Below, in pieces: positions 45,625 through 57,168 of a DNA stretch of 64,000 bases. How positions within the stretch are numbered: the first letter of the stretch is position 1; every line of letters begins with the position of its first letter. The notes under the pieces are model-generated. The model did no database searches. It was not told where the DNA came from and was given only the letters and a program-made list of their open reading frames with translations. Both the position numbers and the translations under genes were made by a program. The DNA comes from Symbiodinium natans (taxonomy: Eukaryota > Sar > Dinophyceae > Suessiales > Symbiodiniaceae), in NCBI GenBank assembly GCA_905221605.1, contig CAJNDS010002349.1, positions 410,673 to 474,672 on the forward strand, in the 5' to 3' direction.

Positions 45625-46233
45625 TCACTGACAGACCCGTTCCTGGAAGCAGTCCCTGCACATGCGGTCACTGGTGGGCCCATGCACCAACATCGCCTTG
45701 CCCGCAGCAGTAAGCCAACGCCCCCGTGGTACCTTGTTGGGCCCAGCGAATCCAGGTGCACGGGCGGCCTCGTCCTCTCTGCCGGCCTGTCGCTGGGGCT
45801 CAGGTTCGGCCAAGGGATCACGCCATCGACGACTCCCCTGCTGCCATGCCCTCCAGACATAGAAGACGGTGTTAATGCTCGGGGCAGTGGGGGACATAAA
45901 GTCGCCACAGGCATCATAAGCTGCCCAAGCGGCTGCTGGCCCTTGCTCAGGCGAGTGGACAACAATGGCCCTCTTAGACCATGGCCCCAGAATGCAGCGC
46001 GCACAGGTCGCGTCCACGCAAACCACGCGCCGGATCGGCAAGAGGCGCCCCCGGAGTACCACCGTTGATATCGATGGCTCGGGCGCGGGCACGTGCGCCA
46101 CTTCGGCCACTCGCTGCCACTCATGGTCCCGACCCAACTGCTCCGTGTAGCGCTGGAAGGCCAGAAAGTTGGCTGTAGTCAGGGTCGGATGGCCCGTGAA
46201 GACAATCTGGCCTGCATGAGCATCCTCATCCAT
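45625..46233 (-). CDS. Unrecognised 202-codon ORF, probable element protein
   Basis: The longest minus frame of the region. It reads IVFTGHPTLTTANFLAFQRY, then LPIRRVVCVDATCARCILGP, and ends with two Cys pairs (DRMCRDCFQERVC), perhaps a metal-binding site. GC-rich codon use with no splice signals, unlike the host genes nearby. I infer a retroelement ORF but recognise no domain. Overlapping frames are also open, a sign of high GC. Confidence 0.35.
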   Translation of the reverse strand: MDEDAHAGQIVFTGHPTLTTANFLAFQRYTEQLGRDHEWQRVAEVAHVPAPEPSISTVVLRGRLLPIRRVVCVDATCARCILGPWSKRAIVVHSPEQGPAAAWAAYDACGDFMSPTAPSINTVFYVWRAWQQGSRRWRDPLAEPEPQRQAGREDEAARAPGFAGPNKVPRGRWLTAAGKAMLVHGPTSDRMCRDCFQERVCQ

Positions 46234-47300
46234 ATCAAGGGAAGTGCCTCTTCCCTGACCGACGGGTCACTCCCGTCAAGAACACAGTCAAATTGAAGCA
46301 GGGTTCCTCCCTGCGACAAAATTTCGAGCGGCCAGTTTGGATCAAGCCACTTGAGCCAAAAGGCCCACATATGTGAAATGCACAAGTAATGACACATGTG
46401 CACCCTGAGCCTGCCAAACTCGACACACGCATAAACTTCTTCAGTGTTCTGACTGAAAACGTCACGTAGGATGTTTCTGCGCTTGCTCCTTGTTTCGGGC
46501 CAAGAAATGCATGAATCATGTCTATGCCTTTGGGTTCTGACTCCCCATTAAGGGGCCGGCACTGGTGTTTAGGATAACCTTAACCGCCTGTCGCAGTGTT
46601 GTTTCACGCGTTTTCCCTTTCTCTACAATCTTACTGTTTGGGGTCTTCGCTGGCATCATTGCATCCAATGCTGGATTTGTACATTTTCCCCAACAGCCAC
46701 AAGCAGGCGCATGAAAAGAAGCGCCGTGCAGAGCTGATGGGAGCTCTGTCCCTCCGCTGAAACCGATGAAACCCTGGATTCAACTGCCACACGCTCCCCA
46801 CCTTGCCTTGGCAAGCTGTATCCCTGTGCTGCCGCAGCCACCGCTGCCACCAAGCACTAAGACTGTCATGTTCGGCGCGTATGGAGCACCACCGTACCAT
46901 TTCAACGCCTTGTACGAAGTCAGTGACACCTCAGTCGGATGCAACAGCTGCGAGTTCTTCCACTACGGATTTACGGAATGACGCCGTCCCGCCTTGGGCA
47001 GCGCCGCCGCTTCCCAAACCTGGCGAGCTGCAAGAAAGCCCACAGAAAGCCTACAGAACAACACGCGAAAAGCCCATGTGAGCGCAAAGTGACGATTCAC
47101 AAGACGCCAGCTTCGAAGCGAATCCTGCCTTTCCCCACCAATCAGGGGGACACAAGGCACACAGACTCGCTGACTCACTCCGGTTCTGTTCCTCTTACCT
47201 TCCCTTCCCTCCCCTTCCCTTTCCTTCAATTGCATTCGCTTTCCTTGACTTTCCTTCCCTCGCTTTTTTCCCGAAAGCATCGCGAAGGGTTCTTCCGGAG
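46234..47300. other. No gene confidently recognised
   Basis: A plus-strand frame 46766-46981 ends with MFGAYGAPPYHFNALYEVSD and a Cys/His/Tyr-rich tail that looks protein-like. It has no family match and no splice support. Confidence 0.3.
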
Positions 47301-47309
47301 CCCTCTGAC

Positions 47310-47640
47310 CCAGCAACATAGATTGAAGTGCATAGAGTCAACAACATAGAGTGAAGTGCATAGAGTCAAGCGCATAGAGTTACATGCATAGAGTGAAGAG
47401 CTCTGACCCAACAACATTGAGTGAAGTGCATAGAGTGGAGCGCGTAGAGTTAAGTACACAAAGTGAAGTGCATAGAGTGAAGCGCATAGGGTCTAGTGCA
47501 AGTGTGAAGTGCACGGAGTAGAATTCACGAGACTTTAGTACAGTAGAGTAGAATTTACGAGATTTTAGTAGAGTTTTGTACAATTTCATGGAATTCATGA
47601 GATTTTAATAGAATTTAATAGACCTTCGTAGTTAAATTTA
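47310..47640. repeat. AGTGAAGTGCATAGAGT tandem tract and AT-rich tail
   Basis: About a dozen degenerate 15-17-bp units of GTGCATAGAGTGAA to about 47520, then GAATTTACGAGATTTTAGTA units to 47620. Related units reappear at 48520-48630. Confidence 0.8.
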
Positions 47641-47689
47641 CTCTTTTTCAGGCGGCTTTCAGGCGGCGGGCAGGGTTGACGTCGTCAAT

Positions 47690-48130
47690 CGGGATTGCAA
47701 CCCTCTGTGGGCTTCGGCATGGTCGCGGTGCGTTTCGGCGTGGTCGTAACCCCTCTGCGGGTTTCGGCGTGATCGTGGTGCCAAAACCGTCGTGCTTTTG
47801 CGTTTTTTGACACACAAACGCGACCCCTCTGCGGGTTTCCGCGTGGTAGAGGTGCTAAAACCCTCGTGTTTTTGCCCTTTTTTTGTGACCTAAAACGTCC
47901 TTTGTAGTACAAAAGTAGTACTGTACAGGGCCGGTGCGCTCTTTTGGGCTTTAACAATCCTCCTCTGTAGTACTTTGTACAGGGCCGGTGCCCTTTTTTG
48001 GGCTTCAACAATCCTGCTCTGTAGTACTAAAAGTAGAACTGAATAGGGCCGGCGCGGGCTTTTGGGAGAGCCCCCCTCTCCAAATCCATCTCTTAGTACA
48101 AAAGTAGTATACTGAATGGGCCGGCGCGCG
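47690..48130. repeat. Two tandem families: GGGTTTCGGCGTGGTCGTGG and TAGTACTTTGTACAGGGCCG
   Basis: The first (about 50 bp, four units) spans 47695-47870. The second (about 65 bp, four units with GTAGTAC, CAGGGCCGG and CTTTTGGGC) spans 47890-48130. Confidence 0.75.
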
Positions 48131-48139
48131 CTTCTAGGA

Positions 48140-48500
48140 CAGCCGCGAAAACCTCGCAAATATCGTGGGACCCGCAAATATCGTGGGACTCGAATTCCGG
48201 GGCCTCGAAAACCTCGCAAACATCGTGGGACTCGAATTCCTCGAAAACCTCGCAAATATCGTGGGATTCGAATTCCGGGGCCTCGAAAACCTCGCAAATA
48301 TCGTGGGACTCCAATTCCGGTGTCTCGAAAATCTGCACATATCATGGGACTCGAATTCCGGGATGTCCACCGAACCTCGCAAATATCGTGGGACTCGAAT
48401 TCCGGGATGTCCGAAACCGAAACCTGGGGTGTCGAAACCCTCGCAATTTCGTTGTACTCGAATTCCGGAACGTCGACAACCTCGCAAATCGTGGGATTCG
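48140..48500. repeat. About 42-bp tandem repeat with CTCGCAAATATCGTGGGACT
   Basis: About eight units, each with AACCTCGCAAATATCGTGGG and usually GAATTC. The 14-codon period keeps minus frames open (SHDICEVFE). No other sign of coding. Confidence 0.85.
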
Positions 48501-48754
48501 AATGTGAATGCCATGCAGTTGAAGTGCAGAGAAGTGCAGTGCACAGAGTATGCAACCATAGAAGTGCATACAGTTCTTCAAGTGCATACAGTTCGAGTGC
48601 ATAGAGTGAAGTGCATAGAGTCAACGCACGGCAAACCGATGCTTTCGGGCCAATCGTCTTCTAGTGTTCCTGTTCCTTCCTCTTCCTTCCTGTTCGCGTA
48701 GCCCTCGAGAGGCCTGCCCAGATGGGGGCGACTAGCCGGGTCTCTGAGTGAACC

Positions 48755-48910
48755 TCGCTGGGCCTCTCTCTCTCTCTCTCTCTGCACGCTTGGCCCCCTC
48801 TCGAATGAGAAGGCCGCCCCCAGGGGCGCGCGAAGTCCACGGTCCGTTGGTGCGACGGACTCTCTCTCTCTCTCTCGCGCTCTCGCGCTCTCGCGCTCTC
48901 GCGCTCTGTT
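48755..48910. repeat. (CT)n and CGCTCT microsatellites
   Basis: CT run at about 48760-48783, another at 48860-48879, then GCTCTC units to 48906. Confidence 0.9.
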
Positions 48911-49279
48911 GGGTGTGGGTCTGTCAAGCGCATCTCCCCCACCGACACGTTCGGCATCGGGCCGAGCTGAGACTCCAAAGCCACGGCCTCGGTGCACGAA
49001 AAGGCACAAGGAACATGACAGGGCCAAAAGAAACCCACAAAAAAAAAAACTACGTGGACCACCTTCGAGTTGCTAGGAAGTCTTGCCATGTGTTGCTTCT
49101 GCATAAGCCCGCTGCGAAAGGAGCATAGGCGCCGTTCCTCTAGAAAGAGCACAGCATGGCACTTCGCCCCCTACAGTGCCCAACACGGCTCGTGCCAGGC
49201 TCTTGAGATATGGGCGCATGTAAGGGGGGGGGGGGGGGGGCATTCGCCATTCCCAGTCCAAGGGTCTCTTTGCCTTTTC

Positions 49280-49485
49280 CACCTGGCGTTTGAACCACTG
49301 CTCCGATGTCGGCCCAGACCAGGTCCTTTTTGGTGTGAAAGGGGGGCTCTTGAGTGGTGACTTGTCTGGAGTAGAAGCGATGGAATATTTGAGGGCAAGG
49401 ATTTTGGCCGAGGCGCTCCGACCTGCAAGCGTGTACAATTTGGTTGCACCGCCTCCACAACTGCCGCGATGTCCGAGCCCATTAC
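49280..49485 (-). CDS. Candidate AAA-ATPase (NVL/Rix7-like) exon pair
   Basis: Exon 49423-49485 follows GTACAG and reads SDIAAVVEAVQPNCT. The next segment (about 49285-49350) reads PPFHTKKDLVWADIGAV. Together they resemble the linker before the second ATPase domain of NVL/Rix7, where a VQPS motif precedes xVTWADIGAL. A GC donor inside the first exon and the acceptor at CTCAAG would give the join in phase. The GT-donor alternative gives a different reading of the second exon (FTPKRTWSGPTSEQW). No Walker motifs were found nearby, so this is tentative. Confidence 0.35.
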
Positions 49486-50982
49486 CTGTACGACCGAGAG
49501 AATGTCTGCGTGTGTGTGTGTGACCAAGCCCACTCGTCAATGCAAAATCGCGAAACTCTCGTGAAACTCGGTTGCGAGATGTTGCAAAGAAGAATATTGT
49601 GAATGCTCAGTGAATACTCAGTACCTGGCCTGTGGGAAAGGACCAGGTGTCTCCCGGTCGGCTGGGTTCACGCTGCTGGCCTTCACCCGCAGGAGGACCT
49701 CGCAGCCTCACAAAACGCACCAACAGCGCTTTTCGGCAAAGCAAGAAGCGCAAAGCAAAGCCAGAAGCAAAGTGCGAAACAAGCTGGCAAAGACAATCCA
49801 GAGTGGAGCCCTCAATTTCGGAAAGCAAAAGAACATGTTCTCTATTCTGTCTCCACGTCTTGCGATGTCGAAGGCTGAAAAAGCTGCTGAGAATGTTTCC
49901 AAGCGCAACTTCTGGGGATTGAACTCTGAATGGAATTCTGGGCCCCGTACTGTCAGGGAGGCCGCGGAACTTCTCGTGCAGCATGCCTAGCTCGGGCACG
50001 GCCGCCTCTGCAAGGCCTCGCTGCGCCGGGCCCGTCGCCTTGAAGCAAGGAAATCAACCCCGCCCCCCCCCTCAAACCTTCCTGTTGTCAGCTTCCTGCC
50101 CATAAGCGTATTTTGTGCCTCCCCCAACCCTTCCCACGGGAACGCCCCCGGGCACAGACTGCATGCTCTGAGCCGGCGCGGCTGCCGAGGCGGCGCGCGC
50201 AAGCGTTTACAATTACACGGAAACTCCTCGGAATAGTTAATATAGCTAATGCTAATGAGTCTGGGGAGAGACAAGGGGAACAAAAATCGAATCCGGCGAA
50301 CCTCCAAACGCTCCAATGGGCAAAAAAAATCAGGAAACGAAAAGCGCAGAATATGAACGAGTCGATTCGGGCATGCTTGGCTGAAAGGCAATCATTGGAG
50401 CCCGTTTCCGCTTTCGGGTTTCGGTTAGATTCGAACAAAGGATTGTTGTGGTCCGCACACCAGGCTAACATCGGTCCAGCGGCCAGCAGCGCGGGCATCC
50501 TGCCACACAATCCGCGTTCTGAGAACTCCTCGTGCTTTCTCTTCTGCTTTTCTTGCTTTTCTTGCTTTTCTTGCTTTGGATCCCTTCGCTGGCCTTGAGG
50601 GTGACTCTGCCCCATGGCTGAGCGGCAACAGCAGCAGCAAAAGCAGCTGTCGCGACTGCAGCAGCGCCATGGCGCTTGCACGAGCTGGGAAAGGATGACC
50701 AGCCCTGGGCGTTGCCCTTTCGGATTTTTGGGGTGGTACATGGTGGTACAAGAATCGAGCCAGGGCCAGGACTTCAAGAAGTTAGGGTTTCTGCGTCTTG
50801 AAGTGCGCCTGCTTCAGAACAGGAATGAGAGCTGCGCTGCAAGACAACTACACGCGGACAAGCCCTCACAAGCTCGTCAATCACTTTGGTGCTGAAGGGT
50901 CTATGCTGACACCGATGAGAAGCCAGCATCAACTCTGCGGAACTCTGGGATATTCTGGGATACTTTGTGCGCCTCGCCTCAC
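49486..50982. other. No gene confidently recognised
   Basis: A plus-strand frame 49610-49990 ends LNSEWNSGPRTVREAAELLV and could be an exon against the local gene direction. Both strands are open there. A 10-bp CTTGCTTTTCTTG tract lies at 50540-50580 and CAGCAG triplets at 50627-50665. Confidence 0.3.
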
Positions 50983-51026
50983 CCTGGCCGTGCCGCAGCC
51001 CCTCACGGTACTCACCCACATAGACG
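50983..51026 (-). CDS. Single MORN-repeat exon
   Basis: Follows GGCTTCAG and ends before GTGAGG, a strong donor. Reads VYVGEYREGLRHGQG, a near-ideal MORN core. No neighbouring repeat was found, so the gene around it is undefined. It is separated from the 55-61 kb MORN gene by the carrier gene, so it probably belongs to another locus. Confidence 0.6.
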
Positions 51027-51734
51027 CTGAAGCCTCAGAGACTCTGTGATTCTGTGATTGTTTTTTCGGTCCTCAAAAACTTGAGGCGACTTGTGCCCCG
51101 TGCCGAGGCGGCGCTGCAAGACTTCGGGGATCCACGTCGTGCCCGTGCCGTGCCGCCTATGGAAACACACAAGGCAACAACAAACACAACAAACAAGTTG
51201 CAATATTTGCAATATTTGCAACTTCTTTTCGCTTCTTTTTTGGTGGGGCGGAGAGCAAAACCGGCGCAGAGGACAAGCACGCCGCCCGCAGCTGAATGGG
51301 CTCCGGTCCGTTCAACCACTCAGCACCTGCGGGCTTGGCACTAGAAAAGCCTCTGAACCTCTCGGTCTCTGGCTCGAGACGCACTTTGGCCATGCAATTA
51401 AAGCCAGATGGCGAGCCAGTGCAAGTCGATGGGGGCTGAGAACAGCCGAAAAGAGCCCTAAGCAAACATTGCTTACAGATTCTGCCCGGCGATACCTTGC
51501 CTGAAGACTTTCATGTCCCACTGTCAACCCGTGCATGCAATTCGCGTGGAGGCCCCAAGTGCTAGTACAAGTGAAAACATATGTTGAGCCACTGTGCTAA
51601 CACAGTTGGTAGCAGTCAGAGGTACGCGGCTCTTCAAACCAATGTGCTTTGCCTGGTCTCAGAGCGCCGCTCAGAGTTACTTTTGAACTCTGCAAACTTC
51701 ATAGATCGCAACTCATCAACAGCTCATCACAACT

Positions 51735-51931
51735 CTACATCTGCTTGGCTAGCAGTTGCTTTGTGAGCTCGTAGGTCCTTAGCGGGCGTGCATGTGGCAA
51801 AGCAAGGCAGGGCTGGCTAACACGTTTGTAGCTGAGGCCGCATCCCCAGCATGATGCTACCTCGGAGAGAAGGGGGGCGAGAGAGTCAGACTGATTGTCT
51901 GAGAGGCGTGGGATCTGAGTAGGGAGGGAGG

Positions 51932-51982
<51 letters not shown>

Positions 51983-52732
51983 AGAGAGAGAGGCAGGCAG
52001 GCAGGCAGACAGCCTCCAAGTAGACGCGTCCCTTCCCGCCCCTTTCCCTGAGGGTCTTGCAGGCGGGCGCTACCCGCACCACACGAGGAGTGCTTCCAAC
52101 GAAGAGTGCTGAGGCCCCTGGCACGAGCTGTGAACGTGTCTACGAAGTCTACGATAAGCTTCTCGTTTACGATCTCGGCTACTTCTCTTCAACGCCACAC
52201 TTCATGAAGACCATGCCTCCAGACTCTGGATACGAACCGTGATCTACGAGGATCTGCTCTCTCTTCCCACAAAGGAATCTCCAAGCGCTCCCCCCCCGCG
52301 CCTTCCCTTTGGGTAAGGGACACCAGGTCACGCCAGAGGCCCATTTGCCGGATTCCCGCATGGGCCTCGAAGGCGCTGCAAGACTCACACGATCTCACAC
52401 GATCTCACACGTCGTACGAGCAGCATCGCCGACAGACCCGACTTCGCGACTCCGCGCTCCGAGCAACTCCAAGATCAGATTGGCAAGCAGTCTCTTTACG
52501 AACCATACTCAGAAAAAATTGTAAGCACGTTCTCGGACGGCTCCAAGAGAAGTGTTGTTCTCTCATTTTAGCTCTCCTCTCCTGTACTCTCCTTCTCGCT
52601 GCCTGGACCTGGCGCCGGGTCTTCACGACATCAAAGGGCGTGGTCACCCAAGCCGCAGCCGCACCCGCCGTGGAGCTGGCGACCAGGGCCACCAAGGTAT
52701 TCCGATAGCTCGAGTCCCGCCAGGCGCCTCGG

Positions 52733-52767
<35 letters not shown>

Positions 52768-54668
52768 CTAAAGCGTCGAAGGCACCCCAGTCCCCTTTGA
52801 GGACAACGTCTCTCAATCGGCTCTGAAAAAACTCGGAGGTGTTCGGGGCGTTTTGAACTCGAGAATACACGGACACGGCATTCTTGAATCGCCCTGTTGA
52901 TGCGAGGGTGTACTACGCTGACCCAGCCACGTGCTCACACCCGTGTAGCCAACACCACGGCTCGACAGCACATTGTGTTTGTTGACCTGAGCTGGCTGCT
53001 TTCGTGGCAGCTCAACAGTTTTGGGGTTGGATTCTCACAGCGTTTTGATGCGCATCAGCCGAACAGGCATCAATTGCTACGCTTTGCTTCCGGCTGTATG
53101 TGGGGACCGCAGATGTGTCTGCTGCTATTGGTTTCACCGCGTATCCTTGTGCCCGTTGCGTGCATTCTGCGCTTGCTGGTGGGCACAAGGGTCCCAACAG
53201 GGGGGGCCCCCTCTTTTCTGTTGACAAAACACCTTTACTGTTCTTTCGGGCTTCAGTCCAAGCAATGGTTGCATCTGACCCGGATTCTTGTCCTTGAAAT
53301 CGCAAAGCACACGAGCAAAAAGGCAAGGTACCCGGACCTTCTCAGTTGAACCCTGCTCGAGACGTCACCAACGGCGAATAAACGGCTCAGGCGTTAAACG
53401 GACGCTTGTGCGGACACTGAGGCGTCAAGTCAGCACCACTGCGGCATTCGCAATAGCTTAGAGCTCAATACTTGCTATTTCTTGTTACTCCTACCGCTGC
53501 GCCCTCACATAAGGCCTGGACCCCTTCTCAGCAGCGAGTCGCGAACAGCCTCGACCCCGAGCCAGTAGAAGGCACTGAAGGGCACATCCCGCCAGAGGGT
53601 GCTTTCCAGTCCACGGAACAAGGCTCGCGGGCCCTCATTTCTCAGGATGTCCTGTGCCACAGTTGTGCCACCACTTCGCAGATGATTTTCTTGCGGTAAC
53701 AGCTGGTCCTTGAGGGCTGCTCCAATGCTGGGTCGGGCCGTCATGTTGCCAGCCTGGCGAGCGTCACCGTTCCCCTCTTTTTCCCTCGGCGCGTGCAGGG
53801 TTTGGGCAGTAGAGCAGCAGACAACGGTCCTGCATGCGGGTTCTGACCACCTCCAGGGGAGCACATGCACTGACGGCTACGGCACGACCAAATCCGCCGG
53901 CGATCAGAGGAGCCACAATTCCTGGAAATGATGCTTTGAGAACATGCCGAACAAAGAGCAAAGAATAGAGGAGTCCTGGACCGCATGCGCCGGCAACACC
54001 ACAACCACCAGGGTGGTGCAGAAGGAGCCAGTCCCGCATGGCCTCGTAAGTGGCAAAATACAGGACGTTCGCGGGGACCGCGATGACCATCGTGACGGGA
54101 AGCCCAGCGTAGAGCCCTTTCATCCCCGTCTCCCTGTAGATACTTCGCAGTGTTCTCAGCATACCGGGGCCACCACGGCCACCTCCTTTCTTAAAGACGT
54201 GCTGCCACATCTCACACTGCTTGTCAAAGGTGTGGTCTGTAATGCCATTCCCACAGACGAAGAAGCGGCACGAGGCATGCGAAGCATGCGAAGCATTCGA
54301 AGCCTGGGCCTGCATCCGCACCTGGGAAGAGGACAGAAGAGTATCAGAAGAGTCCCGGAGTCCCCCTACATGAGCTGCTCTCCTACAAAAACACCGCCCC
54401 GGATTCGTCGAACAAATCTCTCATGGTTTCTCCATCTCTGCCTTGGCCACGTCCAGGGGAGTGACGATCAGCCCGACGGCCTTAATCGGAGGTGCGACAA
54501 AGCCCTTCCCCACATGGCCCTGCCCCTCTGAACTCGTTGAACTCTCTGAGGGATGGACCACAGAGCCTGATGCTGTTGCGACTTGTGCAAGACATGAGTG
54601 AGACACAAGCAAAAGACTCGGCCTGCACAAGCGGAAAGCAGCCGGCCAGCAGCACCAACACCCACACC
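51735..54668 (-). CDS. Mitochondrial carrier, SLC25A39/40 (Mtm1) type
   Basis: A six-helix inner-membrane carrier. Minus-strand exons: 54618-54668; 54442-54480 (IVTPLDVAK, GC donor); 54009-54321 (starts VRMQAQ; contains GLYAGLPVTMVIAVPANVLY); 53830-53921 (GFGRAVAVSACAPLEVVRTR, GA donor); about 53522-53720 (GPRALFRGLESTLWRDVPFS); about 52609-52715 (WVTTPFDVVKTRRQ); 52302-52375; 52057-52108 (FVGSTPRVVRVAPAC, GA donor); 51735-51777 (TYELTKQLLAKQM, stop). The three Px[DE]xx[KR] signatures are PLDVAK, PLEVVR and PFDVVK. The long loop with Cys/His after repeat 1 and the C-terminal PRVVRVAPAC fit SLC25A39/40, linked to mitochondrial glutathione and manganese handling. The joins into 53.6 kb and 52.37 kb are not fully resolved. 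Confidence 0.88.
51925..52010. repeat. (GA)n / GGAG microsatellite
   Basis: GGGA units then a GA run. It lies in the last intron of the carrier gene (51778-52056). Confidence 0.9.
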
Positions 54669-55101
54669 CTGCACTTCAAGGTGGTTCTTCATCGAGCCCA
54701 GGGACCTGACACGTTCTTCACGTTCTTCGGTCATGGTCGTGCTGTCCATCTCAATCCGTCGCCTCTCGACCCGTGCCTCCACGCCCTGAACTCGAAGATC
54801 TCGGGTAAGAAGAACTGTTGGGGCGGCAGGCACGACATGAGCTGTGGAACTGCCCGTCGGCTCTCTTCCCTACACAGAGCAAATAAAGAAAGATGACTCA
54901 AATAATCAAATAACTCGCGTGCTTTCGGAAGGGCACAATGGGTACTACAGAGTGCTCCTTCTCGAGAGTGCCAAAGAAGCTTGAATTGCTTGGAGAACCA
55001 AATTCACAGCTGCTGTGCAGAGCTCGCACCACAGAAGCCATCAACTCCAAGGTGAAAAGGCAGAAGTCGATGCGACCCAGTCTGGGGCCACGGCCGCCCT
55101 C

Positions 55102-55771
55102 CTGGCTGGGAGAACTCCCCCTCATAGACCACCCCTTTGTCAAACAAAACTGAACATCAAAGTGTGTATGCTCTGCTTCTATCTAGTCCAACTTCTCTCC
55201 CTTCTGGGTTCTCTCACAGCCTTCTTTTGAACCTCTTTCTCTTCCGAGCGGCCGTTCGGCAGCGAGGCCCGGCCGTTTGGCGCGCGGAGGCCATGGTGGA
55301 AGCGGCCCTCGAAGCAGAGCCCCGCCTCGAAAGACATTGCACGAAGTGAACGCAGAGCGCTCTCAGCTCTCTCTCTCAGCTCTCTCTCTCTCTCTCAGCT
55401 CTCTCTCTCTCTCTCTCTCTCTCCTGCACGCATGGCCCCCCCCGAAGGAGAGGCCGCCCCTAGGGGCGCGCGATGTCCAAGGTCTCAGCTCTCTCTCTCT
55501 CTCTCTCTCTCTTCTGCTTCTTCTACGGGGCTTGAGGAGCCCAGGGGGCCCCCCCCCGCGCGCTGGGCGCGCCTAGATCAAGTCCAGTCTCAGTGAGACC
55601 TCACGGCATAAGCCTACGACCAGACTGGAATTCCCCCACGAAAGGCCCCCTAAGCCCACCCGTTCATCATATCCAGGAGGAATTCACTCGTCTCGGTCAC
55701 TTGCTTCCCCTGCCGGTGAGACGACCAGGCGCCTGTTCCCCTACACCACAAAAGCCCCTCAGTAAAGGCTA

Positions 55772-55852
<81 letters not shown>

Positions 55853-57072
55853 TTTCCGCCTCCTCCCAGAGCGTTCCGCCATCGCCGTGCGGCACGGCCT
55901 CGAAGAATCTCAAAGAGCAACGAAAAATCAGGAGAAAAGGGGAAAGGGCGGAAACAAAGGGGAAAATCTGTACGGCCAGGAAGGGACGAAGTGACGGATG
56001 ACGATCCGACAGCCAAAGTGTCAAAGTTGTCATGCGGCTTAGTCATTCTTTCAATGTTTTCTCATTTCATTTCTCAGAGAGCACCCTTCCCAGCTCCTCC
56101 CTCATCAGCGCCCGGCACCCGCCAGGCAGGGCCCGTGGTAGCGCGTGCCGTCAGCATACCAAACCTGGCATCTGCTTTGCTTCCAGTGACTTCAGTGCTG
56201 GTGTACGGCGGTCACCAGTCCCACCACGACCTCAGAGTCCTGGTCAGGCCCACAATGTTGGAGGTCCGCCGCATCCTCCCAAACATTCCCATTCCCAAAC
56301 CATCGCGAGCCATGGCAAGCTCCATCTCAAAGCAAAGCACCAAAGTGCAAAAAGCACCCGGCCAGACCGTACATCTCGGCCTCAAGGTCGGCAGGTCATG
56401 CGGGCTTTCTCCCTTGAAGATTGAATCAACTCAGGTCCAAACTGCCAAGTCTTTGGGAGCTTTTCCAGGTCCTTGATGAGGCCTGAAACACCAAGTGCTT
56501 GGAATTGTCTCCGTGCAGATCGCAGCAACTCTCAGCCATCGACCCCACGCCGGATTCATTCGGAAGCCTTCAGCTGCGTAATATGCTGCAGTGCCCAACA
56601 GCTGTTCCAGCTGAGTCTCTGGCAGTGGGAAATGCTCTTGCAGTGCCACGCGGTCCCTTTCGTCCACCAATATCAAGCTCCGAGGTTCACGAACATCGCC
56701 TTTCAGCGCCATCTGGAGTCGTGTCATGGAGATGTTACTCCGATACTCACAAACTCTGCACCCTTGACTTGGTTGGATTCAATTCTCCCATCTCAGGAGG
56801 TAGCTGGACCCACCGGAGAACTGGCCTTCATAGCGAGTAATTGCCTGCGAGGAAGGATACCAGAACTACCAGATCTACTCACTGGGCACCAATCAACTGA
56901 GGACTTCGCCCAAGGTCGGTGCTTCTTGACCCATTCCAGGCTACCGTCCTGACTTGCCGGCAAGCCTGCTGCCTATGGGTGCAAGTGAGCTGTCCGGCCT
57001 CTTCCACAACCCAAAGAATTCCGTGACCAGAAAACTCCTTTGAGCTCTGGCACGCAGCGTTGCACACACACT

Positions 57073-57168
<96 letters not shown>

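Noticed and set aside
45429-46124. Second overlapping 231-codon minus ORF
   Set aside because: It overlaps the 202-codon ORF in another frame, with Arg/Pro/Gly-rich composition expected from GC-rich DNA read out of frame.
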